Part shown: in pieces, positions 8,295-16,294 of the stretch
How positions within the stretch are numbered: position 1 is the stretch's first letter
Layout: each line of letters begins with the position of its first letter
Source of the DNA: Oscillatoria salina IIICB1
Lineage (GTDB): Bacteria > Cyanobacteriota > Cyanobacteriia > Cyanobacteriales > SIO1D9
Direction of reading: 5' to 3'
NCBI RefSeq assembly: GCF_020144665.1
Contig: NZ_JAAHBQ010000010.1
Span: 22,134-86,133, forward strand
DNA length: 64,000 bases
The notes under the pieces: model-generated
Databases searched by the model: none
Told to the model about the DNA's origin: nothing
Seen by the model: the letters and a program-made list of their open reading frames with translations, nothing else
Position numbers and translations under genes: made by a program

Positions 8295-8936
8295 ATGTTA
8301 CTAGAACTGAAACGATTTACGATTCCACCAGGACAAAAAATCTGGTTACATAACGTAACTTGGCAGGAATTAGAAGAAATTTTAGTAGATTTAGGAGAAC
8401 ATCGTGGTTCGAGAATTGCTTATGACAACGGAACATTAGAAATTATGACTCCTTTACCAGAACACGAAATTAGTAAAGTATTTATCACTAACTTTGTAGA
8501 ATGTCTTTTGGAAGAATTAGACATAGATTTTTATCCCCTTGGTTCGACTACTTTCAAGAATAAAGAAATGTTGAAGGGAATTGAACCAGATAACTGCTTT
8601 TACATCGAAAATGAAGCAGCAGTGAGAGGCAAAAATCGACTCGATCTAACAGTTGATCCACCGCCAGATTTAGCATTAGAAATTGATGTTACTTCTCGAA
8701 CCCATCCTAATATTTATGCAGCGTTAGGTGTGACTGAATTATGGCGTTTCGAGAAAGGAAAGTTACAAATTAATGTGTTGCAAGCTGGCAAATATACGGA
8801 AGTCGAATTTAGTCCTCATTTTCCTAATTTTCTTCTACAGTCAGCTATTCCCCAATATTTAGATCGGGTAAAAACTGAGGGAAGAAATAAGACGATGAAA
8901 GCATTTCGCGCTTGGGTGAGAGAGCAAATCGCTTAA
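8295..8936 (+). CDS. Uma2 family endonuclease (DUF820), second gene
   Basis: The 213-residue protein has the same fold pattern as the previous gene (NGTLEIMTPLPEHE, GIEPDNCFYIEN, PPDLALEIDVTS) but is only distantly similar, so it is a separate Uma2 lineage rather than a local duplicate. The ATG follows a spacer with a CTATAATATTTGG promoter-like segment near 8238. A HIP1 octamer lies in the upstream spacer. Nuclease activity is inferred from family membership only. Confidence 0.9.
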   Translation: MLLELKRFTIPPGQKIWLHNVTWQELEEILVDLGEHRGSRIAYDNGTLEIMTPLPEHEISKVFITNFVECLLEELDIDFYPLGSTTFKNKEMLKGIEPDNCFYIENEAAVRGKNRLDLTVDPPPDLALEIDVTSRTHPNIYAALGVTELWRFEKGKLQINVLQAGKYTEVEFSPHFPNFLLQSAIPQYLDRVKTEGRNKTMKAFRAWVREQIA

Positions 8937-8988
8937 TAAAATTACTATTACTGCTGAGTTATTTTTAGGTACTCTTTAAATACTTTAG

Positions 8989-9174
8989 ATAGGGTTTGCT
9001 GAAGAATTGTCAAAGGCTGAGACAATTGAATCTCTAACCACTAAACTTCGGCAGATGATTCCTGAATTAATGCTGCTGAACAATATTGTTCCGGCTAATT
9101 ACCAAGGATTTCTACCGAAGCGTGTCGATGGGCTTGATTTTCAGCGATCGCGCAGACGAGAATGGGATGAGTAA
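8989..9174 (+). pseudogene. 5'-truncated DUF1902/HicB-like antitoxin with a swapped tail
   Basis: After an in-frame TAG, an open frame encodes a peptide with KAETIESLTTKLRQMIPELM, which resembles the second half of DUF1902 (HicB-like) proteins. The N-terminal strand pair of that domain is missing. The C-terminus continues into RVDGLDFQRSRRREWDE. The same tail, nearly base for base, occurs at the end of the small gene at 10466. This looks like a decayed antitoxin gene whose 3' end was exchanged or fused. No partner toxin is visible beside it. Confidence 0.5.
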
Positions 9175-9222
9175 TCAATTTTTATTGTCTAGAGCAATGG
9201 TAAATCATTCGCGAAATTTGTT

Positions 9223-9250
9223 GTAGAGACGTTGTATGCAACATCTCTAC
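9223..9250. repeat. Palindromic repeat, copy 1
   Basis: A 28-bp near-perfect palindrome, GTAGAGACGTTG followed by its complement, with two mismatched pairs near the centre. A second copy with the perfect core AGAGACGTTGCA/TGCAACGTCTCT lies at 11881-11907. Small dispersed palindromes of this kind are frequent in cyanobacterial spacers. Confidence 0.6.
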
Positions 9251-9309
9251 ATTTCTCGGAAAATTGTGCCACAATCAACAAATAAGGATTTACAGCAGGA
9301 AAAAAAATC

Positions 9310-9612
9310 GTGTTTGGCAAAATACGACAGATATTTAGTGGTGGAGAAAATCAACCGACTAACTCTTTAGTTGGAAAAGTGCTACGGCAACGTTACCAGA
9401 TTACTGAAGAATTGGGAAGCGGTGGCATGGGGGAAACCTATGTCGCAATTGATTTAGATATTCCCACTAGCCCGAAACCTAAATGTGTTGTCAAGCGAAT
9501 TAAGCCGCAACAAAAGCACAATCCTCATATTATCCGTTTGTTTCGTGAAGAAGGCGCAGCCCTGTATAAATTGTCGCAAAATTATGACCGCATAAACTCG
9601 TTTGATTGGTAA
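9310..9612 (+). pseudogene. Serine/threonine protein kinase, N-lobe fragment
   Basis: Starting at GTG, the frame encodes the beginning of a Hanks-type kinase of the cyanobacterial subtype. It has the glycine loop LGSGGMGETYVA at about 37-48, the CVVKRI strand with the ATP-binding lysine, and the FREEGAALYKLSQNY helix. It then ends in a short unrelated tail and a stop after 100 residues. The catalytic loop and all of the C-lobe are absent, so it cannot be an active kinase. Downstream sequence does not resume the kinase in any frame. Instead it abuts a fragment of an antitoxin-like gene on the opposite strand. Confidence 0.7.
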
Positions 9613-9657
9613 CTGAACAAAGGCGGCTGCTTCGTTCGGGGTAAAAATTGCTGACAT
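9585..9657 (-). pseudogene. DUF433-type antitoxin, N-terminal fragment
   Basis: Read on the minus strand, the frame starts MSAIFTPNEAAAFVQLPIKR, which resembles the conserved start (FTPxEAAxLxxLPxKRVY) of cyanobacterial DUF433/helix-turn-helix antitoxin proteins. After about 24 residues the similarity stops where the kinase fragment begins on the other strand. It is a gene remnant joined tail to tail with the kinase remnant. Confidence 0.4.
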
Positions 9658-9659
9658 TT

Positions 9660-10023
9660 TTCAGGATAAAATTGTTCCCTTTACAGGGAATAGTTTAGCA
9701 TAGTCTGAGAAAAATGAGGTAAAGAATACAGGATAGGCTGGAGAAGCTTGATTGTCCAAGAAGTATCTTCACTTGGTAGAAAATAAGCTTAGATCGGTCA
9801 TTTGATGATCTAATTAGCATATCGCCCTTGCTGGGGTTTTTCTGAAGCTAGTTACAAAAGTATTCTTTGCTGAACTAAGTTGGAGACAGGTTGTACTTGA
9901 CACTGACTTTGCGGTAACTCTGTGGTTATCTTTGATTAAGTTAAAATTGAAAGAGAGTCATTGCACCAAGCACCAGTGATGTCAAAATTTTAGCTATGCC
10001 ATTAAAGTGAGGAGTAAAGAAGT
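9660..10023. other. Non-coding stretch, nothing recognised
   Basis: About 360 bases carry no convincing open frame or RNA gene. A short inverted repeat TTCCCT/AGGGAA near 9675 is the only structure seen. The last bases hold the GAGGAG ribosome-binding site of the following TTG-start gene. Confidence 0.4.
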
Positions 10024-10203
10024 TTGCCCACAGCAGCACAAGCAATTCAAGCTGCAATTTTGTGTCAGTGGTTGTCAAATGGATACCAGCCGATTAATAT
10101 TTTTCGTTACGATGCGAAAATCAAAACCCTTTATCTGCAAGCTGGTACTACTGATGATATAGCGCTCATTGTTTTCCCAGACGGAAGTTGGAGTTTTGTC
10201 TAA
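10024..10203 (+). CDS. DUF6888-like small protein (TTG start)
   Basis: This 59-residue gene begins at a TTG preceded by GAGGAG at nine bases' spacing. The product has the pattern AxQAIQAAxxCQWLSNGYQPI, NIFRYD, AGTTDDIALIVFPDGSW, which I recognise as similar to the DUF6888 family of cyanobacterial small proteins. Its stop codon overlaps the ATG of the next gene (TAATG), and that next gene looks like DUF6887. The two families are typically found side by side. The function is unknown; the paired arrangement recalls toxin-antitoxin operons, but that is inference. Confidence 0.65.
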   Translation: MPTAAQAIQAAILCQWLSNGYQPINIFRYDAKIKTLYLQAGTTDDIALIVFPDGSWSFV

Positions 10204-10415
10204 TGAATAATTTAAAACAAATGACTACCGCGCAACTCAAACAGTATCTTTCTGAGAATAGAAATAATAACTCTCGATTTAGCGAAGCTTTAAGCGAGTT
10301 AATGAGTCGGAATTCTAACCCGACAGTTTACCCACCAGATTTACCTTTGGAAGAAATTGAGCGAGTCATGCAAGATAAAATCAAGGAAGTTCGTCAAGCT
10401 AATCAAAGTGAATAG
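10203..10415 (+). CDS. DUF6887-like small protein
   Basis: The 70-residue protein contains MTTAQLKQYLSENRNNNSRF followed by an acidic C-terminal half, the pattern of DUF6887 partners of DUF6888 proteins. The ATG at 10203 overlaps the previous stop, which argues for translational coupling and against a longer TTG start at 10188. It is predicted to be soluble and helical, with no membrane segment. Its role is unknown. Confidence 0.65.
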   Translation: MNNLKQMTTAQLKQYLSENRNNNSRFSEALSELMSRNSNPTVYPPDLPLEEIERVMQDKIKEVRQANQSE

Positions 10416-10465
10416 ACATTACGGGTAATGTCTATAGAGAATATTTATAGCTATTAAGTCCCATT

Positions 10466-10678
10466 ATGACTACATATTACGAAGTCCTGAATCAAGTTCA
10501 AAACCTGACTCCTGATGAACAATTGCGGTTACTAGAAGAACTAGCAAGTATCGCACGTCATCGTCTTGCATCCAACGTTAATCAAACACCACCAGTTAGT
10601 CAAAAATGGCAAGGATTTTTACTAAAGTGCGTCGATGGGCTTGATTTTCAGCGATCGCTCAGACGAGAATGGGATTAG
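10466..10678 (+). CDS. Small antitoxin-like protein (DUF2281-like N-terminus)
   Basis: The 70-residue protein starts with a helical segment, VLNQVQNLTPDEQLRLLEEL, typical of small cyanobacterial antitoxin-type proteins. It ends in GLDFQRSLRREWD, a tail usual for such proteins. The last 49 bases, including the stop region, nearly duplicate those at 9124-9171. No toxin gene follows, so it is a solitary antitoxin candidate or a remnant of a pair. Confidence 0.5.
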   Translation: MTTYYEVLNQVQNLTPDEQLRLLEELASIARHRLASNVNQTPPVSQKWQGFLLKCVDGLDFQRSLRREWD

Positions 10679-10693
10679 TAATCAATATCTACT

Positions 10694-11059
10694 CTAGTAA
10701 TCGTTTCTCAAAGTATATCCTTGAATTTTAATACAAGGTCTTAATTCAATTTCTATCCTCGTCTTTATCGCGTTAATTTGAGGTGCGACAGTAAAAGCAA
10801 ATTTACCCCTTTCGCGATCGATAATTTCTAGACTTTCTACCAATTCATAGGTAAATGTTAATAAGGAGTTTTCAGCAACTTTTAGATCGATTTGTACCGA
10901 CTCTTGAATTATATCTATCCCAAATCTGATGAATGTTCCCGCTTCATCCTGAGTTTCGTAACACCAGTAACCATCTTCGGGATTAGCAATTTTCGGTTCT
11001 GTCCAGAATAGTTCTAGTAAGGTTAAATGGTCAAGTTTTTCTCGTAACTGCATTTTCAT
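10694..11059 (-). CDS. Hypothetical protein, candidate immunity protein
   Basis: The ATG at 11059 gives a 121-residue soluble protein (MKMQLREKLDHLTLLELFW...). It was chosen because a near-perfect Shine-Dalgarno GGAGGTGG lies 8-9 bases upstream, inside the end of the preceding toxin-like fragment. The protein is rich in beta-strand patterns and has no known motif I can name. It follows directly, on the same strand, a duplicated toxin-like C-terminal domain, which is the usual position of an immunity gene in polymorphic-toxin loci. That role is inferred from position only. Confidence 0.5.
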   Translation of the reverse strand: MKMQLREKLDHLTLLELFWTEPKIANPEDGYWCYETQDEAGTFIRFGIDIIQESVQIDLKVAENSLLTFTYELVESLEIIDRERGKFAFTVAPQINAIKTRIEIELRPCIKIQGYTLRNDY

Positions 11060-11060
11060 T

Positions 11061-11207
11061 TTAATCTCCACCTCCATAAAATTCTGCACTCACGAATCTT
11101 CGCGTTCCATCTGACATTATTTCCCAAGAACGTTTGACTTTAGCAAATTTACTGGAGCTTCCCGTAAGCAAAGATTCACGTATTTCAATTTTAGCTTCTT
11201 TTACTAT
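11061..11207 (-). pseudogene. Duplicated tail of the toxin-like gene
   Basis: This stretch encodes IVKEAKIEIRESLLTG through RRFVSAEFYGGGD, an imperfect copy of the last ~46 residues of the intact gene at 11294-11653. The DNA similarity covers about 140 bp and ends abruptly upstream. Without the N-terminal part it is probably an orphan C-terminal fragment. Confidence 0.65.
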
Positions 11208-11293
11208 ATTTAGATCGGAAACAAACTTTAGAGAGGAAAAGAGACATGGATTATACCACATCTCTAGAGAAAATTATACTCTCAGTTGATTAC

Positions 11294-11653
11294 TCAACTT
11301 CCATAAAATTCTGCACTTACGAATCTTCGTGTTCCATCTGTCATTATTTCCCAGGAACTTTTGACTTTAGCAAATTTGCCGGATCTTCCTGCAAGCAAAG
11401 ACTCACGGACTTCAATTTTAGCTTCTTTTACTATACCTGTTCTATCTCTAAAGGTTTTAGTAAATTCCTGAGTAATATTATTAGGAGTTTGCATAACTTG
11501 CTGAAGATGATCTATAATTATTTCTCTATCTTCGCTAGTATTCCAAAAACCTAATCGCTGGATTTGCTGAAAATTACTAGCAGCGCGAGGAGTATTATGA
11601 GCATCTGAGGCAATATTTTGATTAAATAAATAATCAATTTTTCTTTTATCCAT
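11294..11653 (-). CDS. Putative orphan polymorphic-toxin C-terminal domain protein
   Basis: The 119-residue protein starts at an ATG with AGGAAAGAA upstream, so it is a stand-alone gene and not the cut end of a large protein. Its second half, with VRESLLAGRSGKFAKV, SSWEIMTDGTRRF and the FYGS end, resembles C-terminal modules I associate with bacterial contact-dependent or polymorphic toxins, where a RESL...G...K.ES.W core recurs. I could not verify this by search. A truncated duplicate of the tail and a possible immunity gene follow on the same strand. A function as nuclease toxin is a hypothesis. Confidence 0.45.
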   Translation of the reverse strand: MDKRKIDYLFNQNIASDAHNTPRAASNFQQIQRLGFWNTSEDREIIIDHLQQVMQTPNNITQEFTKTFRDRTGIVKEAKIEVRESLLAGRSGKFAKVKSSWEIMTDGTRRFVSAEFYGS

Positions 11654-11880
11654 TCTTGTTTCTTTCCTGTATTTTTATTAATTAATAAATTGTGAAAGCA
11701 GGAAAGAGTAAAAGAATTAAGGATAGAGAATTTGTCAGCTATCTTTTTATATTATCCAAGCTTAGTTACTATTCATTATAATAAGTTGCAACTAATTAAT
11801 TTGTGCTAACAATAAATATCATAACAGATTTTTATCGAAAGAGCAAAGAAATTTTAGATTGATTATCGAAATAGAGAATA

Positions 11881-11907
11881 AGAGACGTTGCATGCAACGT
11901 CTCTACA
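11881..11907. repeat. Palindromic repeat, copy 2
   Basis: A perfect 24-bp palindrome (AGAGACGTTGCA and its complement) extends a few bases toward chlH. It matches the element at 9223-9250. It sits 13 bases beyond the chlH stop and could form the 3' hairpin of the chlH mRNA, though no T-tract follows it. Confidence 0.6.
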
Positions 11908-11919
11908 AGGGAGGATGAA

Positions 11920-14900
11920 TTAATCAATTCCCTCGATTCTATCTTCGACTTCTTGGTACAATTCGCGCAAACGATCTAAATTCCCTTCGCTGGTTTCCCA
12001 GTAACCGCGTCCGTTTACTTCTAATAATGTACCGACTAATTTGCGGAAGGAATTTGGGTTCAAATTCATCAACCGCTTGCACATTTCGGGGTCGTCGATA
12101 AAGGTGGTATTTACATCTTCATATACCCAATTATCTACTGCGCCTGCGGTTGCTGACCAGCCCATTGTATTTACCAGTCGCTTCGATAACTCCCGAACTC
12201 CTTCATAACCGTGGTTCAGCATTCCCTCGTACCATTTCGGGTTCAACAGTTTTGTCCGCGCATCTAAACGTACTGTTTCTTCTAAACTCCGTACTTGTGC
12301 GTTTGCTGTGGTAGTGTCGGCAATGTATGCACTCGGTTTCTTGCCATCTTTGCGTAAACTGGCGACAATTTTGGTGGGGTCGGAATCGAAATAGTGGGAA
12401 ACGTCGGTTAAGCTAATCTCCGAGGAATCCAAATTTTGGAACGTCGCATCGGCTGTTTTTAAAGCAGCTTCAAAGACATCCCGCTTTTCATCCATCATTC
12501 CTGGATTATCGGAATTGAATGCAAATGATTTGCGCTTCAAATACATTTCTTGTAACTCCGATTCTTCCTCCCAAGTGCTATTTTCCACCGCGAGGTTGAC
12601 ATTAGAAGAATAGGAACCAGAAGCATTAGAAAAGACGCGAGTTGCTGCTTGACGCAGATTAATTCCCATCTCTTCAGCTTGTGCTAAAGCGTGTTTGCGA
12701 ACAAAGTTCATTTCTGTTGGTTCGTTCGCTTCCGCAGCCATTTTCACCGCTTGGTCGAGCAAATTCATTTGGTTGATAAACAAATCGCGGAACACACCGG
12801 AACAATTCACGACTACATCAATGCGCGGACGACCTAATTCTTCGAGAGGTATCAACTCTAACTTATTCACTCGTCCCAACGCATCGGGTACAGGTTTTAC
12901 CCCAACCATCCACATAATTTGCGCTAAGGATTCGCCGTAAGTCTTAATATTATCTGTACCCCACAAGACACAAGCGATCGTTTCTGGGTACTTGCCGCCA
13001 TTCTCTGCCTTTTGTCGGTCTAATAAGCGGTCTACAACAATTTTCGCGGATTTGACCGCCGCTAACGTCGGAATCGATTGGGGGTCTAAGGCGTGGATAT
13101 TTTTGCCTGTTGGTAAGACATTCGGATTGCGGATGGGGTCGCCTCCGGGTCCGGGAAGGACATATTCGCCTTCTAATGCTTGGAGTAAAGCCCCCAGTTC
13201 GTTATCTGCACAAACCTGCTGTAAACAAAACTCCAGATATTCAAACAAAGGTTTGAGGGTTTCTGGTTTAATTTGGGTGTAACCGAGGTCGTGTAACGCT
13301 TCAGTCCAAGGTTCTTTTTTACCCATTTTGAAGAAATTGAGTTTCGCAACTTTAGCGATGCGTCCATCTGCGTCTACTTGCGCTTGTACTAAACCAGCAA
13401 CAGCCGCGCGAGTGGCTAAGGTAATCTCTTGCAAGAGTTGGACATCTTCCAGGATACCTTTGTCGCTGTTACGATAAATCTCCTCAATATCTCGTCCCAG
13501 ACTTTCGGCGATAATCCGAGGTAGACTCAGCATACCTTCTTCTTCGCGATCCAGAGCAGCAATATTGACTAAAGTAGCGATCGCTTCTTCTGCTGTTGGT
13601 GGTTTCCCAATGACGTGCAAACCACAAGGCAATAACCGCGATTCGATCTCCATTAATTTACGATACACCGAACCGACGATATTATCTCGCTCTTCGGAAC
13701 TCATATCTTTTGCGTCAACTTCTGGTAAATCGATATCCTTATCTAAATTCACCAGCCGACACTTATCCATAATCGTATTCACGATCGCTACACCGCGTCC
13801 TGTATCTTTAAGAGTTTGATAAGAACCAATCAACTCACTCAACTCTTGCAAACCCTTATACAAACCCGCATTTTCCGCCGGAGGAGTCAAATAAGAAATC
13901 GTTTCTGCATAACTCCGACGTTTAGCGATCGTCGCCTCACTAGGATTATTCGCCGCATAATAATACAAATTGGGGATCGTACCAATCAAATTATCTGGAT
14001 AACATTCCCCTGACATCCCCATCTGTTTCCCGGGCATAAATTCTAGCGAACCGTGAGTCCCGAAATGCAGCACCGCGTCAGCTTGCCAAATTTCTGACAA
14101 ATAAGTATAGTAAGCTGCAAACCCATGATGGGGCGAAGCCGAACGCGAGAACAACAACCGCATTGGGTCCCCTTCATAACCAAACGTCGGCTGCACCCCA
14201 ATAAAGACATTCCCAAATTCTTTACCGTAAACCAGCAAATTCTGTCCGTCAGTATTCAAATGTCCCGGCGCTTCGCCCCAGTTCTCCTCCAAACGCTGAT
14301 AATATGGTGTCAAGCGCTCGTATTCCATCACCGACATCCGATAAGCAATATTCAACTCTGGCGAACTATACTGAGCTTGAGCATCGTGAATTACCTGCTG
14401 CATCAACTCTCCAGGCGAATCCGGTAAATCCTGGACGTCATAACCATTATGTTTGAGCGATCGCATTACTTCGTAAATTGAGCCAAATACATCCAAATAA
14501 GCTGCCGTTCCCACGTTACCTTTATCCGGTGGGAAACTAAAGACGGTAATTGCTACTTTCTTATTCAGTTTCGGCTTCCGGCGCAAATTCGCCCATTTCA
14601 GCGCCCGTCGCGCTATAGCTTCGATCCGATCTTGGAGTGCGATCGCGCGTCCTGTTGCGCCATCTCTACCTGATAAAATAATTGGTTCGATCGCCCCATC
14701 CAACTCTGGAATCGCAATCTGTAACGCAACCTGAATGGGGTGCAGCCCCAAGTCAGAATCCTCCCATTCCTCCGTAGTTTGGAACACAAGGGGCAAAGCC
14801 ACCATGTAAGGTTTATTTAAACGTTTTAACGATTCGATCGCCTTGGGATGGTCTTGTCGTGCGGGTCCACCCACCAACGCAAAACCAGTCAAAGAAATTA

Positions 14901-15927
14901 CTACATCAATCAGAGGCGTTTTTTCCTTCCGTGTCGTGGTATCCCAGAAAAACTCATCCACAGGCTTAGAAAAATCTAATCCCCCAGCAAACACCGGAAT
15001 CGTTCTCGCCCCCATCGACTCCAATTCTTGTACCATTGCGACATAATGAGCGTCATCTCTGGTAACTAAATGGGTTCGTTGTAAGACTAAACCTACACAG
15101 GGCGCAAGGGGGTCTTTTAAATCCTTCGGAATATCCGTGCGAGAATTAAACCAAGCGAAGTATTCTTCTACATTCTCAAACATCTTCGGTGCGAGAGGAT
15201 GCCAAATACCCATATCGGGATATACTACGGGATCGGAATATTTAATATTTTCCCTAGCAACTGAACCGGGTTGTCCATCCTTAGACTTCAAAACATATTT
15301 ATCCGCCAACATTAACAGGAAGTTTGCCAGGTTTTCGTCCGAACCTCCTAGCCAATATTGGAACGAGAGCATAAAATTACGAGCATCCTGTGCCTTATCA
15401 ATCGGCATATATTTCAGGACTTTCGGCAATGTCCGCAACAGTTTGAGCATACCATCTTGGAAACTAGACCCAGATTGTTCTTTCCGCTTCCGCATAAATT
15501 GCGCGATCGCACTTTTACTCTGTCCTAATTGTGCCATCGAAAAGCTGCCCAATTTATTTAAGCGCATTACTTGGGGCATTGAGGGAAAGACGACGGCTGC
15601 GTCCAAGCGATCGCGATGGGGTTGTACTGCTTCTACTACTTTATCCGCTAAATCTTCAATAAAAATCAACGAAGCAATAAATATATTCGCCTCGGCAATA
15701 TCTCGCTTAAAATCTTCGTAATTGTCCTTGTCGCGCAACTCTTCGATTAAGTAGCCACTGATTTCAAAAGCTACATTAGTATAATTCTCATTCAGCGATC
15801 GCACGGCGGCTGATAATGTGCTTTGATACTGAGGCTCTAGCACGACATAGACCACCTTGACAAGCGATCGTCCATTTAGGTTATCTGGTGCTATGTGGCG
15901 AATGGTGGACTTTACTGATGTGAACAT
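11920..15927 (-). CDS. chlH: Magnesium chelatase subunit H
   Basis: The 1335-residue protein is the large porphyrin-binding subunit of Mg-chelatase, which inserts Mg2+ into protoporphyrin IX with ChlI and ChlD as the first committed step of chlorophyll synthesis. It has the N-terminal DUF3479 region (about 20-180) and then the CobN/Mg-chelatase body through to about 1310. Recognisable blocks are [14 protein letters not shown] near 625 and [21 protein letters not shown] near 1240. The length matches other cyanobacterial ChlH proteins. The gene stands alone, transcribed away from the LpxB-related gene. A stem-loop in its leader (16001-16030) might affect expression. Confidence 0.97.
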   Translation of the reverse strand: MFTSVKSTIRHIAPDNLNGRSLVKVVYVVLEPQYQSTLSAAVRSLNENYTNVAFEISGYLIEELRDKDNYEDFKRDIAEANIFIASLIFIEDLADKVVEAVQPHRDRLDAAVVFPSMPQVMRLNKLGSFSMAQLGQSKSAIAQFMRKRKEQSGSSFQDGMLKLLRTLPKVLKYMPIDKAQDARNFMLSFQYWLGGSDENLANFLLMLADKYVLKSKDGQPGSVARENIKYSDPVVYPDMGIWHPLAPKMFENVEEYFAWFNSRTDIPKDLKDPLAPCVGLVLQRTHLVTRDDAHYVAMVQELESMGARTIPVFAGGLDFSKPVDEFFWDTTTRKEKTPLIDVVISLTGFALVGGPARQDHPKAIESLKRLNKPYMVALPLVFQTTEEWEDSDLGLHPIQVALQIAIPELDGAIEPIILSGRDGATGRAIALQDRIEAIARRALKWANLRRKPKLNKKVAITVFSFPPDKGNVGTAAYLDVFGSIYEVMRSLKHNGYDVQDLPDSPGELMQQVIHDAQAQYSSPELNIAYRMSVMEYERLTPYYQRLEENWGEAPGHLNTDGQNLLVYGKEFGNVFIGVQPTFGYEGDPMRLLFSRSASPHHGFAAYYTYLSEIWQADAVLHFGTHGSLEFMPGKQMGMSGECYPDNLIGTIPNLYYYAANNPSEATIAKRRSYAETISYLTPPAENAGLYKGLQELSELIGSYQTLKDTGRGVAIVNTIMDKCRLVNLDKDIDLPEVDAKDMSSEERDNIVGSVYRKLMEIESRLLPCGLHVIGKPPTAEEAIATLVNIAALDREEEGMLSLPRIIAESLGRDIEEIYRNSDKGILEDVQLLQEITLATRAAVAGLVQAQVDADGRIAKVAKLNFFKMGKKEPWTEALHDLGYTQIKPETLKPLFEYLEFCLQQVCADNELGALLQALEGEYVLPGPGGDPIRNPNVLPTGKNIHALDPQSIPTLAAVKSAKIVVDRLLDRQKAENGGKYPETIACVLWGTDNIKTYGESLAQIMWMVGVKPVPDALGRVNKLELIPLEELGRPRIDVVVNCSGVFRDLFINQMNLLDQAVKMAAEANEPTEMNFVRKHALAQAEEMGINLRQAATRVFSNASGSYSSNVNLAVENSTWEEESELQEMYLKRKSFAFNSDNPGMMDEKRDVFEAALKTADATFQNLDSSEISLTDVSHYFDSDPTKIVASLRKDGKKPSAYIADTTTANAQVRSLEETVRLDARTKLLNPKWYEGMLNHGYEGVRELSKRLVNTMGWSATAGAVDNWVYEDVNTTFIDDPEMCKRLMNLNPNSFRKLVGTLLEVNGRGYWETSEGNLDRLRELYQEVEDRIEGID

Positions 15928-16294
15928 TCAGTTATTCTCCTTCGTTGAAGCAATGGCTGGTAAAGATACAGACACGCTCTTTGTCGCGTCAGATCGAGGC
16001 TTCAGCAGTTTATCACCATTGACTGCTGAAAAAAGGCACTTAGGATTTTTTTATCAAAAAATGTTTACCTTTTAGCTATTTTCTGCTTGATTTGACACAA
16101 TTCGATAACAATTTTGCAAATTTTCTTTACAATTATTTACAAATATGTGAGTGTTTACTCTTTGAGATTGGGGATTGGGGATTAGGGATTAGGGATTAGG
16201 GATTAGGGAGACAAGGAGTATAAACTGATAACTGATAACTGATAACTGTTCACTGAACCCAGTCACCAGTCCCCAGTCCCCAGTCCCAAACAAA
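15928..16294. other. Divergent spacer between chlH and the LpxB-related gene
   Basis: The chlH-proximal part carries an 8-bp stem TTCAGCAG/CTGCTGAA (16001-16008 and 16023-16030) with a 14-base loop, which lies in the chlH leader. The distal part (about 16160-16288) is an array of STRR heptamers, GGGGATT then TAACTGA then CCCCAGT units, that runs to within a few bases of the ATG at 16295. No gene is seen here. Confidence 0.6.

Noticed and set aside
15137..15721. A 194-codon plus-strand frame antisense to chlH
   Set aside because: It lies entirely within the conserved chlH frame and shows no domain or start signal.
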